From: Phyllostachys edulis
Lineage: Eukaryota > Streptophyta > Magnoliopsida > Poales > Poaceae
DNA: 64,000 bases
Direction of reading: 5' to 3'
Assembly (NCBI GenBank): GCA_036346405.1
Contig: CM070551.1
Coordinates: forward strand, 62,090,587 to 62,154,586
Numbering within the stretch: the first letter of the stretch is position 1; every line of letters begins with the position of its first letter. The position numbers and the translations under genes are program-made. Below are positions 22,684-34,054 of the stretch, piece after piece. Below the pieces are notes generated by a model that ran no database searches, was not told the origin of the DNA, and was given only the letters and a program-made list of their open reading frames with translations.

Positions 22684-23162
22684 ATCACTAGGCCTGCTGC
22701 CATCCACGCTCAGCCGTCCTCGCCGGCCAGATCGGTCCAGCATGTGAGCATCGAGCCATCGTTGCCTTGATTTTTCTCCAGGTCTGCTCAGGAAGCAATC
22801 CGACGAACCAGAAGCGTCCACCTTTTCAGTGTAGCTCAACATGATGGCTACGGTGCTCTCATCCAATATGGAGCGTTGGAGATGCTCTAATAAAAGTGAA
22901 ACTGACTCCCCTGAAACTTAATTATGCTGACCGGCCGGAACAGTAGACGCATCGAAGGATAAGGTTTCACCGTGCGAGGCATGCTAGACTACTTGTGACT
23001 GTCGTGATCAGTAAGTGCCGCCTAGCTTGGAAAAGACTAATTTATGTGGGACCCTTTCAGGACCCAGCTGAGAATATTTCAACTGTCACCCATAGAGAAT
23101 GGATTTTAGGTAGCACGAGTGCTGTTTATTGTGTCAGTGCAACCCTCACAGAAAACTCCAGC
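22684..23162 (+). promoter_or_regulatory. Upstream region of lectin kinase copy 2
   Basis: Close copy of the region upstream of copy 1. The TATA candidate of copy 1 (CTTATAAAAGTG) reads CTAATAAAAGTG here, at about 22887-22898, so the core box is weaker. About 50 bases found in copy 1 before the start codon are replaced by a different stretch (23090-23160). Confidence 0.5.
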
Positions 23163-26041
23163 ATGGCTTTGCGAAACTTGTGCTCGAGTAGTACAAGTCT
23201 GGTGCTGCTGCTGCTGCTGCTACTCATCTCACTCCATGTGCCCCATGCCACCTCTCTCTCCTTCAGCTACGGTACCTTCGACTCCTCCGACTTCAGGCCG
23301 GAGGACGACGCGATGGTCAGGGACGGCAGGATCGAGCTGCTCGGCGACGAGTCGGACGCGCGGGCCAGGGGTCGGGCGCTGTACAAGCAGCCGGTGCAGT
23401 TGTGGGACAGCGCCACGGGCGAGGCGGCCAGCTTCTCCGCGAGCTTCAACTTCAGCATCCAGTCACTGCCCAACCGGAGCAGCACCGCCGGGCACGGCAT
23501 GACGTTCTTCCTCGCGCCGCTCATGCCTGACTTGCCGCCGGAGTCTTACGAAGGTTGCCTTGGGCTCTTCAACGAGAGCTCGAAGCTGGAGTACGCGACG
23601 GTGAATGCGTCCGGCAACGCCAGGTTCGTCGCCGTGGAGTTCGACACCCACCGCGACGCGTGGGACCCGAGCAGCCGGCACATCGGAGTCGACGTGAACA
23701 ACGTCGACTCGCACGGCAACTACAAGATCTTGCCGGACGACAGCCTCGTCGACGCCGGCGTGATGTCTGCGACGGTCGACTACGACAACGCCACGAGGAG
23801 GCTGGACATCTCCCTAAGCGTCAGTGGCGCCATTTACACCCTTGCTGCCACCGTAGACTTGCGAAGCTTGCTGCCGGAGCAGGTTGCTCTAGGCTTCTCA
23901 GGGGCCACTGGCAACAGGTTCGTTAGCAACCACACCGTACTCTCGTGCTCCTTCCATTCGACGCTGCCGACCAGGAATTACACCTCCCTCCTATCCACCT
24001 CGTCCGCCAATAAGACCACACTACAACTCAGTGCCGGGGTGGCCTCCGCCGCCGCGTTGGTGCTCCTGCTCGTCGTCGCCATCGCGGTGCTGCTCTGGCG
24101 CGCGAGCAAGAGGAGCAAGCGACGAGACGACGAAGAGATGCTGACCGGCGAGGACTCCCTCGAGGTTGACGACGAGGACTTCGAGCCCGGCACGGGGCCC
24201 CGGCCCATCCCGTACGCCCACCTCGCGGCGGCAACGAGGGACTTCGCGGAGGAGGAGAAGCTGGGGGAGGGCGGGTCCGGGTCGGTGTACCGCGGGCACG
24301 TGAAGGAGCTCGGCCGCGACGTCGCCATCAAGATGTTCTCGAGGGGGGCGTCCTTGCGAGGGAGAAAGGAGTACAGGTCCGAGGTCACTGTCATCGGCCG
24401 GCTGCGGCACCGGAACCTCGTGCAGCTCATCGGCTGGTGCCATGGCCGCAGGCGGTTGCTGCTTGTCTATGAGCTCGTGCACAATGGCAGCCTCGATGGC
24501 CACCTCTACAGCACGGAGGAGACTTTGACTTGGCAAATGAGGTATGCATGCTTGTTGAGTTGTAGCTATCCATCAGTCATATTCATACCTTGACAAAATG
24601 ACGGTGTGGGGCCTACATTTTGCTCACATTTATAGCTAGTTTGTTATTCACTGCGTCTCACGGGATGTTCTATAATTTGCTGAGCCAAACATTCTAAGCT
24701 TTGACCATCAATATATTTAAAATTCTCAGTTGAAAGTATCATATCAAAACCATAACACTAAATTTGTCGCTATAAGTATTTTCATAATCTTATAATTTTA
24801 TTAATCTGTACTAGTATAAATTTATAAAAAAGTGTCAAAGCCACCTCTCGATCACCGTAAAAAAGTCAATAGCATCAAATAAGAAACAACAGATGGAGTG
24901 TATATGGTCATTTCGCAATGTTGCTAGCATGTGCTGAGCACTTCAATTTGGTTAGTACTCTCTCCGGTAGAAAAAAAAGAAAGTGCAACTATCAGATTTG
25001 CAGTCAAACGTTATAAAAAAATGGTACAAGTAAACTTTTCATCAGAAATAATTTCATATATCGTAATTTTTGTAATTATCAGAAAGTACAGGGCTATATC
25101 ACTTGAAAGTACAGGGCCTTCACTGTCATTTTGCCTCGAGTATATAGGTGAAATTGTATATTAAAGCAATATTTACAAAGCAGGAACTTTACAGAATACC
25201 GTTCTGAAAAAAATCATGCGTTCCAAATGTGCCTAATTAAATTAGGCTAATTTGGTCCCTAAACTATTCATGAAAACTACTCACATGAAAACTGGGTCAG
25301 AGTTCCAAGTCAAGAAGTATTGAATCAGATTAAAGGAATTTAATTGTGTCTTCAATTTTTATCAGATACCAGATAGTTCTTGGAGTGGCTTCTGCCGTGC
25401 TGTACCTCCACCAAGAATGGGATCAGTGCGTCGTCCATGGCGATATCAAGCCAAGCAACATCATGCTGGACGAGTCCTTCAACGCCAAGCTCGGCGATTT
25501 CGGCCTTGCGCGGCTCATCGATCATGGCATGAGCCTGCAGACGATGACCGCCGTGGCCGGCACCCCGGGCTACCTCGACCCGGAGTGCGTGATCACCGGC
25601 AAGGCGTCCACCGAGTCCGACATGTACAGCTTCGGCATCGTGCTGCTGGAGGTCGCCTGCGGGCGGCGACCCATGGAGCCATCCCGCGCCGGCGGGAAGG
25701 ACGACCAGGTCTTCCGGCTGGTGGAGTGGGCGTGGGACCTCTACGGCCGGGGCGCGGCACTCGACGCCGCAGACGAGCGGCTCAGCGGCGCGTTCGACCG
25801 GTGGGAGATGGAGCGGGTGGTGGCCGTCGGGCTCTGGTGCGCGCACCCGGACCCGAAGATGCGACCGGCGATCAAGCAGGCCGCCGAGGCGCTGCAGTCG
25901 AAGAAGTTCAGGATGCCGGTGTTGCCGCCCAATATGCCGGTGGCCGTGTACCTGCAGCCGTTCGGTCCTTCTCCTTCCACCAGCCTTGCGACGGAGACGC
26001 AGTCGTCCAACTCTAGCTCGGCGCCGGCTGTCAGTCAGTGA
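23163..26041 (+). CDS. L-type lectin receptor-like kinase, two exons, intact
   Basis: The coding sequence joins 23163-24541 and 25366-26041, giving 684 residues. The intron (24542-25365) has a GT donor and an ATCAG acceptor and splits one arginine codon. The start at 23163 is preferred to an in-frame ATG at 22995 because it opens a signal peptide (residues 1 to about 29, a run of leucines) and is conserved in copy 1. A legume-type lectin domain covers about residues 31-270 (FDTHRD, then VDVNNVDS). One membrane helix lies at about 292-314, followed by a basic stop-transfer stretch. The kinase domain starts near 360 with GEGGSGSVY, VAIK, then HGDIKPSN in place of HRD, DFGLAR and GTPGYLDPE. It should act at the plasma membrane as a receptor for extracellular signals, by family often in immunity or development. 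The ligand is unknown. The non-RD catalytic loop is the main oddity. Confidence 0.93.
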
Positions 26042-26107
26042 GCGCTTGTGCTCAAGAGTATAGACTTCAGAGTTCAGAGTTTAGATTGGTTTTTCAAGGG
26101 ACATATC

Positions 26108-26716
26108 TGTTGGAAATAATCTTGTCATAGTAGTGTATTTAATTTAGTAGTTGCACGTGATGTGCAAGCATGGTGATTAGCCGGTCATTGAAACGTGGAC
26201 CTGCTTATTAGGAGGGAGTGATTAGTGGGCGGATCGGCAGCGAGTGCACGTATGTGTTAGTAGGATTAGTCATACGGTGTTTGCATGTAGTGGAGATGTG
26301 GCCTACTGCATGTGCTAGTGGCAGGCTGCATGCCATAGTGTTTGGCTGAGTCGTGTGGCCATGAGAGTAGGATGGGCTGTTGTTCGACATGTGCTGAGTT
26401 TAGTTGGATTGTTAGCTTACATGTGGAGTTGGAAGGAGCGCAGTGGCCGTTTCTGTTGGTGGCGCATGAAGTGATCATGATCCAAGGTTTTAGGATCAGG
26501 TGTTAATCCACTGTGTGCGTGCGTGGGTTATGGCCTTAGTGGCCCGGGGTGTATAAAACCTCATGTATGTAGTTAGCTTGAAACAAGTAACAGAGGAGAA
26601 AAATGTAGTCCCACTGCGCCTCCCATGAGTACGTATGTGTGTTCATAATACATGCGTGTGTATACATCTATGTGATAGATATTGCGAGATGGGAGTTGAG
26701 AGATTCAATTCCAACA
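26108..26716 (+). mobile_element. Copia-type solo LTR just downstream of the lectin kinase
   Basis: Starts TGTTGGAAAT, ends ATTCCAACA, and is flanked by the perfect 5-bp target duplication ATATC (26103-26107 and 26717-26721). The 609-base segment contains no internal region, so it is what remains after recombination between two LTRs. GTATAAAACC at 26551-26560 is a TATA box on the plus strand, so the LTR has the same orientation as the kinase gene, whose stop codon lies 66 bases upstream. Transcripts of the gene probably run into it and may use its polyadenylation signal. Confidence 0.9.
26551..26560 (+). promoter_or_regulatory. TATA box of the solo LTR
   Basis: GTATAAAACC, about 445 bases into the LTR, where plant LTR promoters usually lie. 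It could start a transcript reading to the right. Confidence 0.5.
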
Positions 26717-26721
26717 ATATC

Positions 26722-27600
26722 ATTCAGGAAAAAATGTACCAACTCATTAGAGATCAATGCAGTCTAGTTGCTTCCAATTGTGCTAGTTATTTCAAATTTC
26801 GTGTGCGCTAAAAGCTGGCTAATGTATAAGGCGGTACAGTTTCAGATTTAGATAACTTTTACTACATTTGCTTTCAGTTTCGGGACTTCGTGAGCAAACA
26901 CCACAACATAAGAACGAAAATGATGGATCTCGGATTAGCAGATTCGGGATGTTTTGGGCTTTGCAGGATGTCCGAGCTGAGCTGCTGTCATGTTCTCATC
27001 TGTTGGGTCCCATTTGCAACGCACCCCATGCATGGAGGTGGATCCGTGGAGGCAATGATCGATCATGCACACGTATTCTAGAAACATGCTGGAAGACCAA
27101 CTCGCCGCAGCGGAGAGCTAGGTAATTTGGCCACCATCTTGTTTTCTAGTGAAGTTGTGGATATACGACTCCACCTACTAGGGTTTAAATTCTGATACTC
27201 ACTTTTATTCACATATGAATGCGCTTTGGTAGAAATTTTATGAGGTAACAGATTAATCCCCGGTCATCATCTGTCTAGGCGTATGTTAAGAGACGCACTC
27301 ATGTGTGTACGTATGTGGTATGTGTGCGTATGATTCTTCCTTTAACCGAAAAGGCAAAAATAGTATGAAAACGAGAGGTAAGGGGGAGTTTAAAAAAAAG
27401 TGTAGCAGAAAAATCAAACTCTGACTACTTCCAACTCGATTTTGACAAAAGTTGTTGACAAGAATTTAGTGTGACGATGGCTATCCTTCCAAAAAAGAAT
27501 AGATGAGAATTCCGTAATACTGTCGGCAGACTTAATACTCAAAATAAAATAAGAGTTCCATAATTCGATTCTTTTTATAATACAATTTATAATAGAATTA
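26722..27600. other. Intergenic sequence, nothing recognised
   Basis: AT-rich sequence to the right of the solo LTR. Short open frames at 26868-27125 have no recognisable domain. The stretch 27290-27340 is rich in GTRTGTGT dinucleotide-like sequence. Confidence 0.4.
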
Positions 27601-27674
27601 CATAAATAAAATGACCGTCTAATAAAATTAGAGAAATGAACTTCTATCGCCATTTTAAATAGCGATATGCCCTT

Positions 27675-27846
27675 GTCGCTAGTTGGATTGGCGACAAGAG
27701 CCCTGTCGGCCACCAAATGCCTCTGTCGCCATTTGGAATTGTGATTTGCTTCAAAATCCAGTCGCTAGTTGGATAAGCGATAGGAGCCCTGTCGGCCACC
27801 AAATGCCTCTATCGCCATTAGGAATAGCAATTTACTTCAAAATAGA
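27675..27846. repeat. Two tandem copies of an 86-base repeat
   Basis: Copies start at 27675 and 27761 (GTCGCTAGTTGGAT) and share GAGCCCTGTCGGCCACCAAATGCCTCT. TCGCCATT and AATGGCGA-like motifs recur through 27650-27910. The position upstream of a Mutator-like transposase suggests element-end sequence, but no terminal repeat can be paired within the window. Confidence 0.7.
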
Positions 27847-28492
27847 AACAAATCGCCATTACAAATGGCAACAGAGATCCCACAACTTCCTATCGCCATT
27901 TGGAATGGTAACATCAGCTCCCATATAAAAGGCTCAAAAATTCGATCAAAATTCGTTGTTAATCCAAAAAAAAAAGAAAGAGGGGAGGGGAGGGAAGGGG
28001 GAGGAGAAGAGGGGAGGAGAGGAACTAGCGAACCGTTGTCCGTCCTTAGCAGAAGAGGGGAGAGAGGAAGGAGCAGTACGTAGATACGTCGGACACAATC
28101 AATTTCAAAATTTATTACGGACAAGGGAGTATTCTAGAGGGCCCCGAGCAGGTTGATTTGCGTTATTTCCAATCGGTGGCAGTCTGCATAATAAGATCAG
28201 AGCAGCGTACATGGAACGTTGTGATGCGGTGGTTGTATTACACCTTCAAGTTGGATCATATTCTGCACAATTTAAAATTGAGTTGTGTACACATTAGGAG
28301 TTAGTGCAGATGAAGGGAACGAGGTCATTGAAGTCATACCTAAGTACGCATGGCGAGGGATCACGGCTGGGATTTGATCCTTATGGCATAGGCATATATC
28401 AAAGCTTCACCTGCGACTGAACAAGTTGTTGTTGGTGATGCCGAAGAAGTTGGAGACCCCAGCCACAGCGTGGCGCACGCAACGACCGAAGG

Positions 28493-29560
28493 TTGGAGAG
28501 TTCTAATTTCACTTATGAAGATGGGGTCGAAGAAGCACATTTGCCCCGTGAAGCTAGTAGGATTGGAGACGATGGTGAGGAGATCAAAGCATTACTCAAA
28601 AGGATGGCGCTCGAAGACCGGGACTGCAACGCATTGTCAGAAGACGAAGGTTCGGATGATGAGGATGGTGGGGAATAGTAAACGGTTCCATCTGAGTAGA
28701 ATACATACCAATTCGACAACCTCGTCGTGGCTGAAGGATCTCGTGTACCGTGGGAGTACCACCAGAATGAGCTCAGACAAGGAGCCATGTACAAATGCAA
28801 AGAGACGGTGCAGGAAGCTGTGAAATTATAAGCCTTGTAACTACGGTGGACATTCACAATAGTTAATTCGAACCCTAGCTGCTACGATGTGAAATATGAG
28901 ATAGTGGGATACCCTTGGCGAGTGCACGCATTCCAACCTAAGTGCGACATCTACTGAAAATGCTCTATAGTGATCCCTCACACATGTGTCATCTCTAAAT
29001 CAATGTAATCCCACAAGAACATGTCATCAGCCTTAATTGCAGATGTCATATACAACAAGATCGTGGACAACCTGGATTTCGAGCCACGATCGATCATTCG
29101 GGCAATAGAGTCAAGGTTCCAGTACACAATCAATTATGCTAAGGCATGAAGGACAAAGCAGAAGGCGCAGGAAGCAATGTTCGGTATGTTTGAGGCCTCC
29201 TACCACAACCTGCCCAGTCAACTCCGGGTCATACAAGACAAGAATTCCAATACTCATGTCGTCATTCAAGATTCCACGCATCCGTGGTTCACCGAAAAGA
29301 GGGTACTGAAGCAATCATTCTTCACCTTTGGTGCATGCATCAATGCATTCCAGCATTATCGTCCGATCTTGTGTGTGGATGGCACGTTCCTGACTGAAAG
29401 TTATAAGGGGCATATACTTACTGCAATTGCAACGGACAAGAATAATCAGGTCCTTCCCGTGGCATTTGCATTCGTCAAAAGGAGTAACACCGACAGTTGG
29501 TTGTGGTTATTAAGGATGTGGATATCATGGGGATATGCTCATGACCTTAGGATGATGATA
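28493..29560 (+). pseudogene. Mutator-like (MULE) transposase, decayed and truncated
   Basis: An acidic N-terminal segment is open at 28493-28678. A DNA-binding N-terminal segment follows in shifting frames at about 28690-29170, with motifs such as QGAMYKCKETVQEAV and several stops. The start of the transposase core is open from 29177 (FHRP-like YRPILCVDGTF, then GHILTAIATDKNNQVLPVAFAFV), which matches the MULE transposase family and includes the first catalytic aspartate (the D of DGTF). Similarity ends near 29560, before the second catalytic aspartate and the zinc-finger region. LTR-like sequence follows, so the gene was cut by another element or a deletion. It should cut and paste DNA in its intact form, and it cannot do so here. 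Confidence 0.8.
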
Positions 29561-31560
29561 CAATTGGCAATTATGGCGAGGGTTTTTCAAAACACGAATT
29601 TTTTGCAAAATTCAGAGGTTGTCAGACTTTAGGCGGTCAGACCGGCCTTGTTGGCGATCAAACCGGCCACCTTTGGTGATCAAACCGGCCTAGGGGCAGG
29701 CCAAAGGGTCGACGATCAGACTGGCCATGAGGGCTGGTCTAATTGGCCAAAAAGTTTTTTTCGAGTTTAAGGCCGGGCAAAAAAAAAAGGGTGTAGCCAT
29801 GAGAGAGGACTCCTCTGCACTTGGTCTCATAATTTTTAGAACTTCGAGCTAAAAGTTTTATTATTTTTGAATTTCCAGAGAGGGTTCGGATTTCAGGGAG
29901 AAAGTTTGGCTAAGTGTTTGTTTTGGCAATCAGACCGGCCAAGCTTGGCGATCAGACGAGCCAGGGGCAGTTAGACTGGCCTTGGGTGGTGGTCTGACCG
30001 GTTTTGCCCTATTCGTTGGCCGACAAGGCGGTGATGACCGTAGGTTAGGTAAATCTCATGGGTTACAGTGTATATATGTTGTATGATGCATGTTTTGACT
30101 AACGTGGGTCAAGTTGTGAAGAACTTATGCCCGAGATCGATTTTTTGGTCTATTGTTGTGCATGAGGCTTGGAGGTCAATGACGGTCAACAAAGGGGATG
30201 ATCGGGACTAGGCTTGGAGAGCTGAGGTCCAGAACAATTGAGGATGCCGAGTGAATTCAGTGAACTCAAGCATGGCGCAAAATGGACAAGGATGACCGAA
30301 TAGGAAGTTCGGTGTGATAGGTCGGTGCAAGTGTCATGGTAGTTTCAATGGGGGCTGAATGGGAGAGAATTGTCGAAATGAAGAGAGCCCTTGATCAACC
30401 TACACGTGGTGAAACATCAAATTGCTTCATGAAGATTAGACTCGGTCTTAGGAGAAGAATCGAGAAGGGGTATTTTGGAATCTTGACCAAAATACCACCT
30501 TGATGACCTTTGGCTAAACCACGACGCAAGACGGTGCAAGGAGAGGTGGTTTAGGTCGAGTGAAGATAAAGATCATGAAGAAACATATTTGGTAAGCCCG
30601 GTTCATCATCCGCTTTGAGAAGCGTGCGTGCATGTAGACCCATTTTTGTTGGGCTTAACGGGTGCCCGTTTGGGTCTTCTCTCTCAGCCTAGCCTCCACT
30701 ATAAAAGAAGAATCTCCAGATGTGGAGTTCTCAAGTCCTTCCAAGGGAAAAACCCTAATTTATGTTTTGGGAATTTTGGAGTAATTGAGGCTAGGGTTTG
30801 TGAGAGATGGATTGATTGTATGCTCCAGTATTGAGCTTTTGTGCTCCATGGTAGAGTGGTTATAAATCAACATCTTTTCGTTTTGAGTTTTTGGTGATTT
30901 TTATTGCTGTGTCTCGAGGTTTTGATTGGATTCAATACAAGACTTCCGCTGTGCTTATACATTCAATCTTCATAGCTTCCATGACTATTGGAGTAAGAAT
31001 GGAATTGAATCTGGTTTAGGTGAAAAAGAAGTGGTGCTCCTATTGACCCCCCCCCCCCACCCACACACACATCTAGTCGCCGTTGTAAGCTCAAGCTCCA
31101 TTAAATTGGTTTTGGTGATTAATGACAAATCTAAATGTGAGACTAACTCGTTTGTTGAGTATGATATTGTTTAGTCTTATTTGGATGAAAAGATGAAAAT
31201 CATGGAGGTATGCACTCGACATCATATTCTTATATCTTGTTGCATTTCTCGGGTCCAAAATATAAGTTGAACTCCAGTAAAAGTTTAACTTGAATATGTG
31301 CATATGTTTTTATTACGCATGCGTGTATGCACACATTTAGAGGGAGTTCACTATATATTTGGAGGTTTCGTTAGTATTGATCATTGTTCTTTATCCACTT
31401 ATATTGGGGATCTCTACTTTGAAACGTAACCTTTGAGTATATAAAACTTGTGTAGGTCATATATACTCATATTGATTTATATTCAATTTATTTGCAATTG
31501 TGGTGGTTGTCATCAATTACCAAAAAGGGAAAGACCGAAGAATCTAGACCCACCATTATG
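29561..31560 (+). mobile_element. Sirevirus-like copia LTR debris
   Basis: 29636-30020 carries repeated (G)GTCAGACCGGCC and GATCAAACCGGCC motifs. 30690-30710 has CCACTATAAAAGAAG, a TATA box. 31047-31090 has a cytosine run followed by TCTAGTCGCCGTTG, typical of the end of Sirevirus-type LTRs. 31104-31135 (TTAAATTGGTTTTGGTGATTAATGACAA) looks like another LTR start. 31480-31550 resembles the region before a Sirevirus 3' LTR. No coding domain survives, and exact element borders cannot be set. Confidence 0.55.
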
Positions 31561-33632
31561 TGTTAATGGTATATTTTGGTAATTAATGATAATCACATTA
31601 TGGGACTAACATTTTCCATGAGTTGGGTAAATAGGTTATATTCCATGATGATAGAGACTTTGGATGGCATTATGAGTTGATCATCATCAAGTCAAGGTTC
31701 AAGAAGAGGATGCATCATGTGTTGATGCATATCAAGATCTCGAAAAGGAGATGATCATGAGTTGATCATCAAGTCAAGAGAAGATCCATACTGTGTTGAT
31801 GGAGGGCATGTGAAGGATGCATCATAGGTTGATGCATATCAGGACAATGACCCAGACTTGAAGTGAAGTTGTTCGTCATCAAGCTTCAAGAGGATGCTCA
31901 AGGCAAAGGTATAACTTGATAGGGCTAAGGATGTGTTCCTAGTGTTTTACCGGTCTTGGTGTTTGATTGGAAGACCGGATTGCTAGTATAAGATTGTCGT
32001 ACTATTAAGAGGGGTCTTGTCTAGTATCTTGAGTCTCATCTTGTTTTGATAGCTCAATCTCACTTGCTCTAGCTCTCCATCCATGATGCTATTATTTGCG
32101 AATGTGTTTTGCAAATAGCTGAGACTCATGCATGTAATCCTTGTAGCATGTGACTATACCTTGCAAATGTGTTTTACAAATGGTTGAAGTCTATGTACCT
32201 ACTCCTCGTGGCATGATCTAAGTTTGTAAATATGTTTTGCAAATTGTTGGAACTCATGCATTTTTCTTTGGCATGGTCTAAGATTGCTTGTTGCTATTTC
32301 CTTGGACTTAGACCAAGGTTCTTTGGATTTCTTGTGCTTTATGTTTTGATGTAATTTGGTTGAGATCATGCAAATATTTGGGTTGTGTAGCCTCTAAATA
32401 AGATTTTCGTAGAGTCCAAGATCACTCAATTCCGACATCGGAGTCAAAAGTTATGATATTTTTTCCGAGTGTCGTCTGTGCTAAATTTGCATATAGTAGT
32501 ACTACCCTTATACCTGCAGTTTGACCGCCCATAGGTACTACCGGCCCCTCAGAGTACGGTAGGACTGCACCACGGTACTACCAAAACCTACATGGCGGTA
32601 TCTAATTTCCAGATAAGTGTTTTTGGGAGCTTTTCCCTCCCCTGGAAATTGGTAGTACCGCATGAGAGGAGCGGTACTACTGTTGTGCAGTAGTACTGAT
32701 CCATGTGAGTGCGGTAGTACCGCACCAAATCATAACGGCTAGTTCAGAAGCATTTAATGCACCCCATATGATTGTTGAATAGTACGTGAGGTAGTACCGG
32801 TCAATCCATGGTGGTAGTGCCGCACCTGCTGATTTTTTTTAAGGAATCTCCTCCAACGGCTAGTTTTGGTATGTGGGCTATAAATACACACCTTGGATGG
32901 TTGGGAGGTACCTTTTGGCACTCCTTTTCATTCTCTTGAGCTAGTGTGAGCTTCTCCTCTCATTGCATGTGGTGCACCTTGTGAGCAAGGAGAGACGTCT
33001 CTAGTTGCATGTGTTGCATCTAGAGGTGGATTTCGTATCCACTTGAGCTTATGCATTTGTTGCACGTGGTGAGAGTCAAGCAAAGGGCTTGACTTATTAC
33101 TCTTAGAGGTTGCTGACTCCTAGATGGTGTTGGAAGCGTCATGACCGGTGATCTCTTCAAAGAAGATTGTGAAGTGGGCCGGCGTGTTGTGAAGGTTGTA
33201 ACTCACCTACCCAGAGCGGGAAAGAGCTACAACTAGTGGAATTGAGGTATTTGGCTTAATTTGTGGAGCTGGTGCAATTCGTTTGGGCTTACCTCAATGT
33301 GGATTAGGGGAGAACAACAAGTCTTCGAATACCATGGTAAAACATCATTGTGTCATTGTGGCTTGCTCTCATGTGATTTACTTTGTGCAATTTATATTCC
33401 TAGAATTAAATTGATTGCATATCAAACTAGGATTCCAAACCATTACTTAGACTTTGGGTGTTGGTGTACTTAAGGGAAACTAGAATCTTTAGGCTTTAAT
33501 TGTGCAAAACCGAAGTGACTTCCGCTTTTGTATTAGAAATCGGTTTTAGCCTTAGAGATTTTTAGAAATGACTATTCAACCCCCCCCCTCTCTAGTCGAC
33601 ATCCTCGATCTTATAGTCGTTTCGGTCCAACA
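31561..33632 (+). repeat. 5' LTR of the Sirevirus-like copia element
   Basis: Starts TGTTAATGGTATATTTTGG and ends GGTCCAACA, just before the primer site. GGCTATAAATACACACC at about 32877-32893 is the TATA box. A cytosine run and CTCTAGTCGACATCC lie near the end (33577-33605). GGTAGTACCG-type motifs recur at 32500-32830. Confidence 0.8.
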
Positions 33633-33634
33633 TG

Positions 33635-33647
33635 TGGCATCAAAGCC
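33635..33647 (+). other. Primer binding site of the copia element
   Basis: TGGCATCAAAGCC lies two bases after the LTR. It differs at two places from the usual initiator-methionine tRNA site TGGTATCAGAGCC. Confidence 0.75.
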
Positions 33648-33690
33648 TAGTTAGTTTATTCTTGATCTTAACTGGTCACTGAATGTGGCG

Positions 33691-34049
33691 ATGGAGAAGT
33701 ACTCCATCAAACCGCATTTCTACAATGGGCTCGACTATTCCTATTGGAAGAATCGTATACGTGTCTACCTTTAGAGTGAAGGTCAAGCTATATGGGAGGT
33801 TGTCCGAGCACCGCTCATCTTGCCTGAGGTTGCTATGCTGGCTTCAACGACTCTCTTGGCTAACAACCACAAGGCAAATAACCTCTTATATGCTAGGCTG
33901 GGGAGACAGGAGTATGACAGGATTTGTCACCTTGAGACCGCGTATGAGATTTGGCACACCCTCAAGACTTACCATGAGGGTTCATCCTAAATCAAACAAG
34001 TCCATCAAATGGTCTTCAAGCGAGAATACAACAAGTCTGGGATGTGTCC
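33691..34049 (+). pseudogene. Copia gag, N-terminal part
   Basis: From ATG 33691 the frame reads like a plant copia gag (YSIKPHFYNGLDYSYWKNR, later YEIWHTLKTYHEG), with a TAG at about 33772 and a TAA at about 33988. Gag would form the particle shell around the element RNA. The frame runs into the solo LTR at 34055 and resumes in the same frame at 37329, after one copy of the target duplication. Confidence 0.8.
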
Positions 34050-34054
34050 TGTAG

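Noticed and set aside
22995..23162. N-terminal extension of lectin kinase copy 2 from an upstream ATG
   Set aside because: It would bury the signal peptide after 56 residues. The ATG at 23163 is the one conserved with copy 1.
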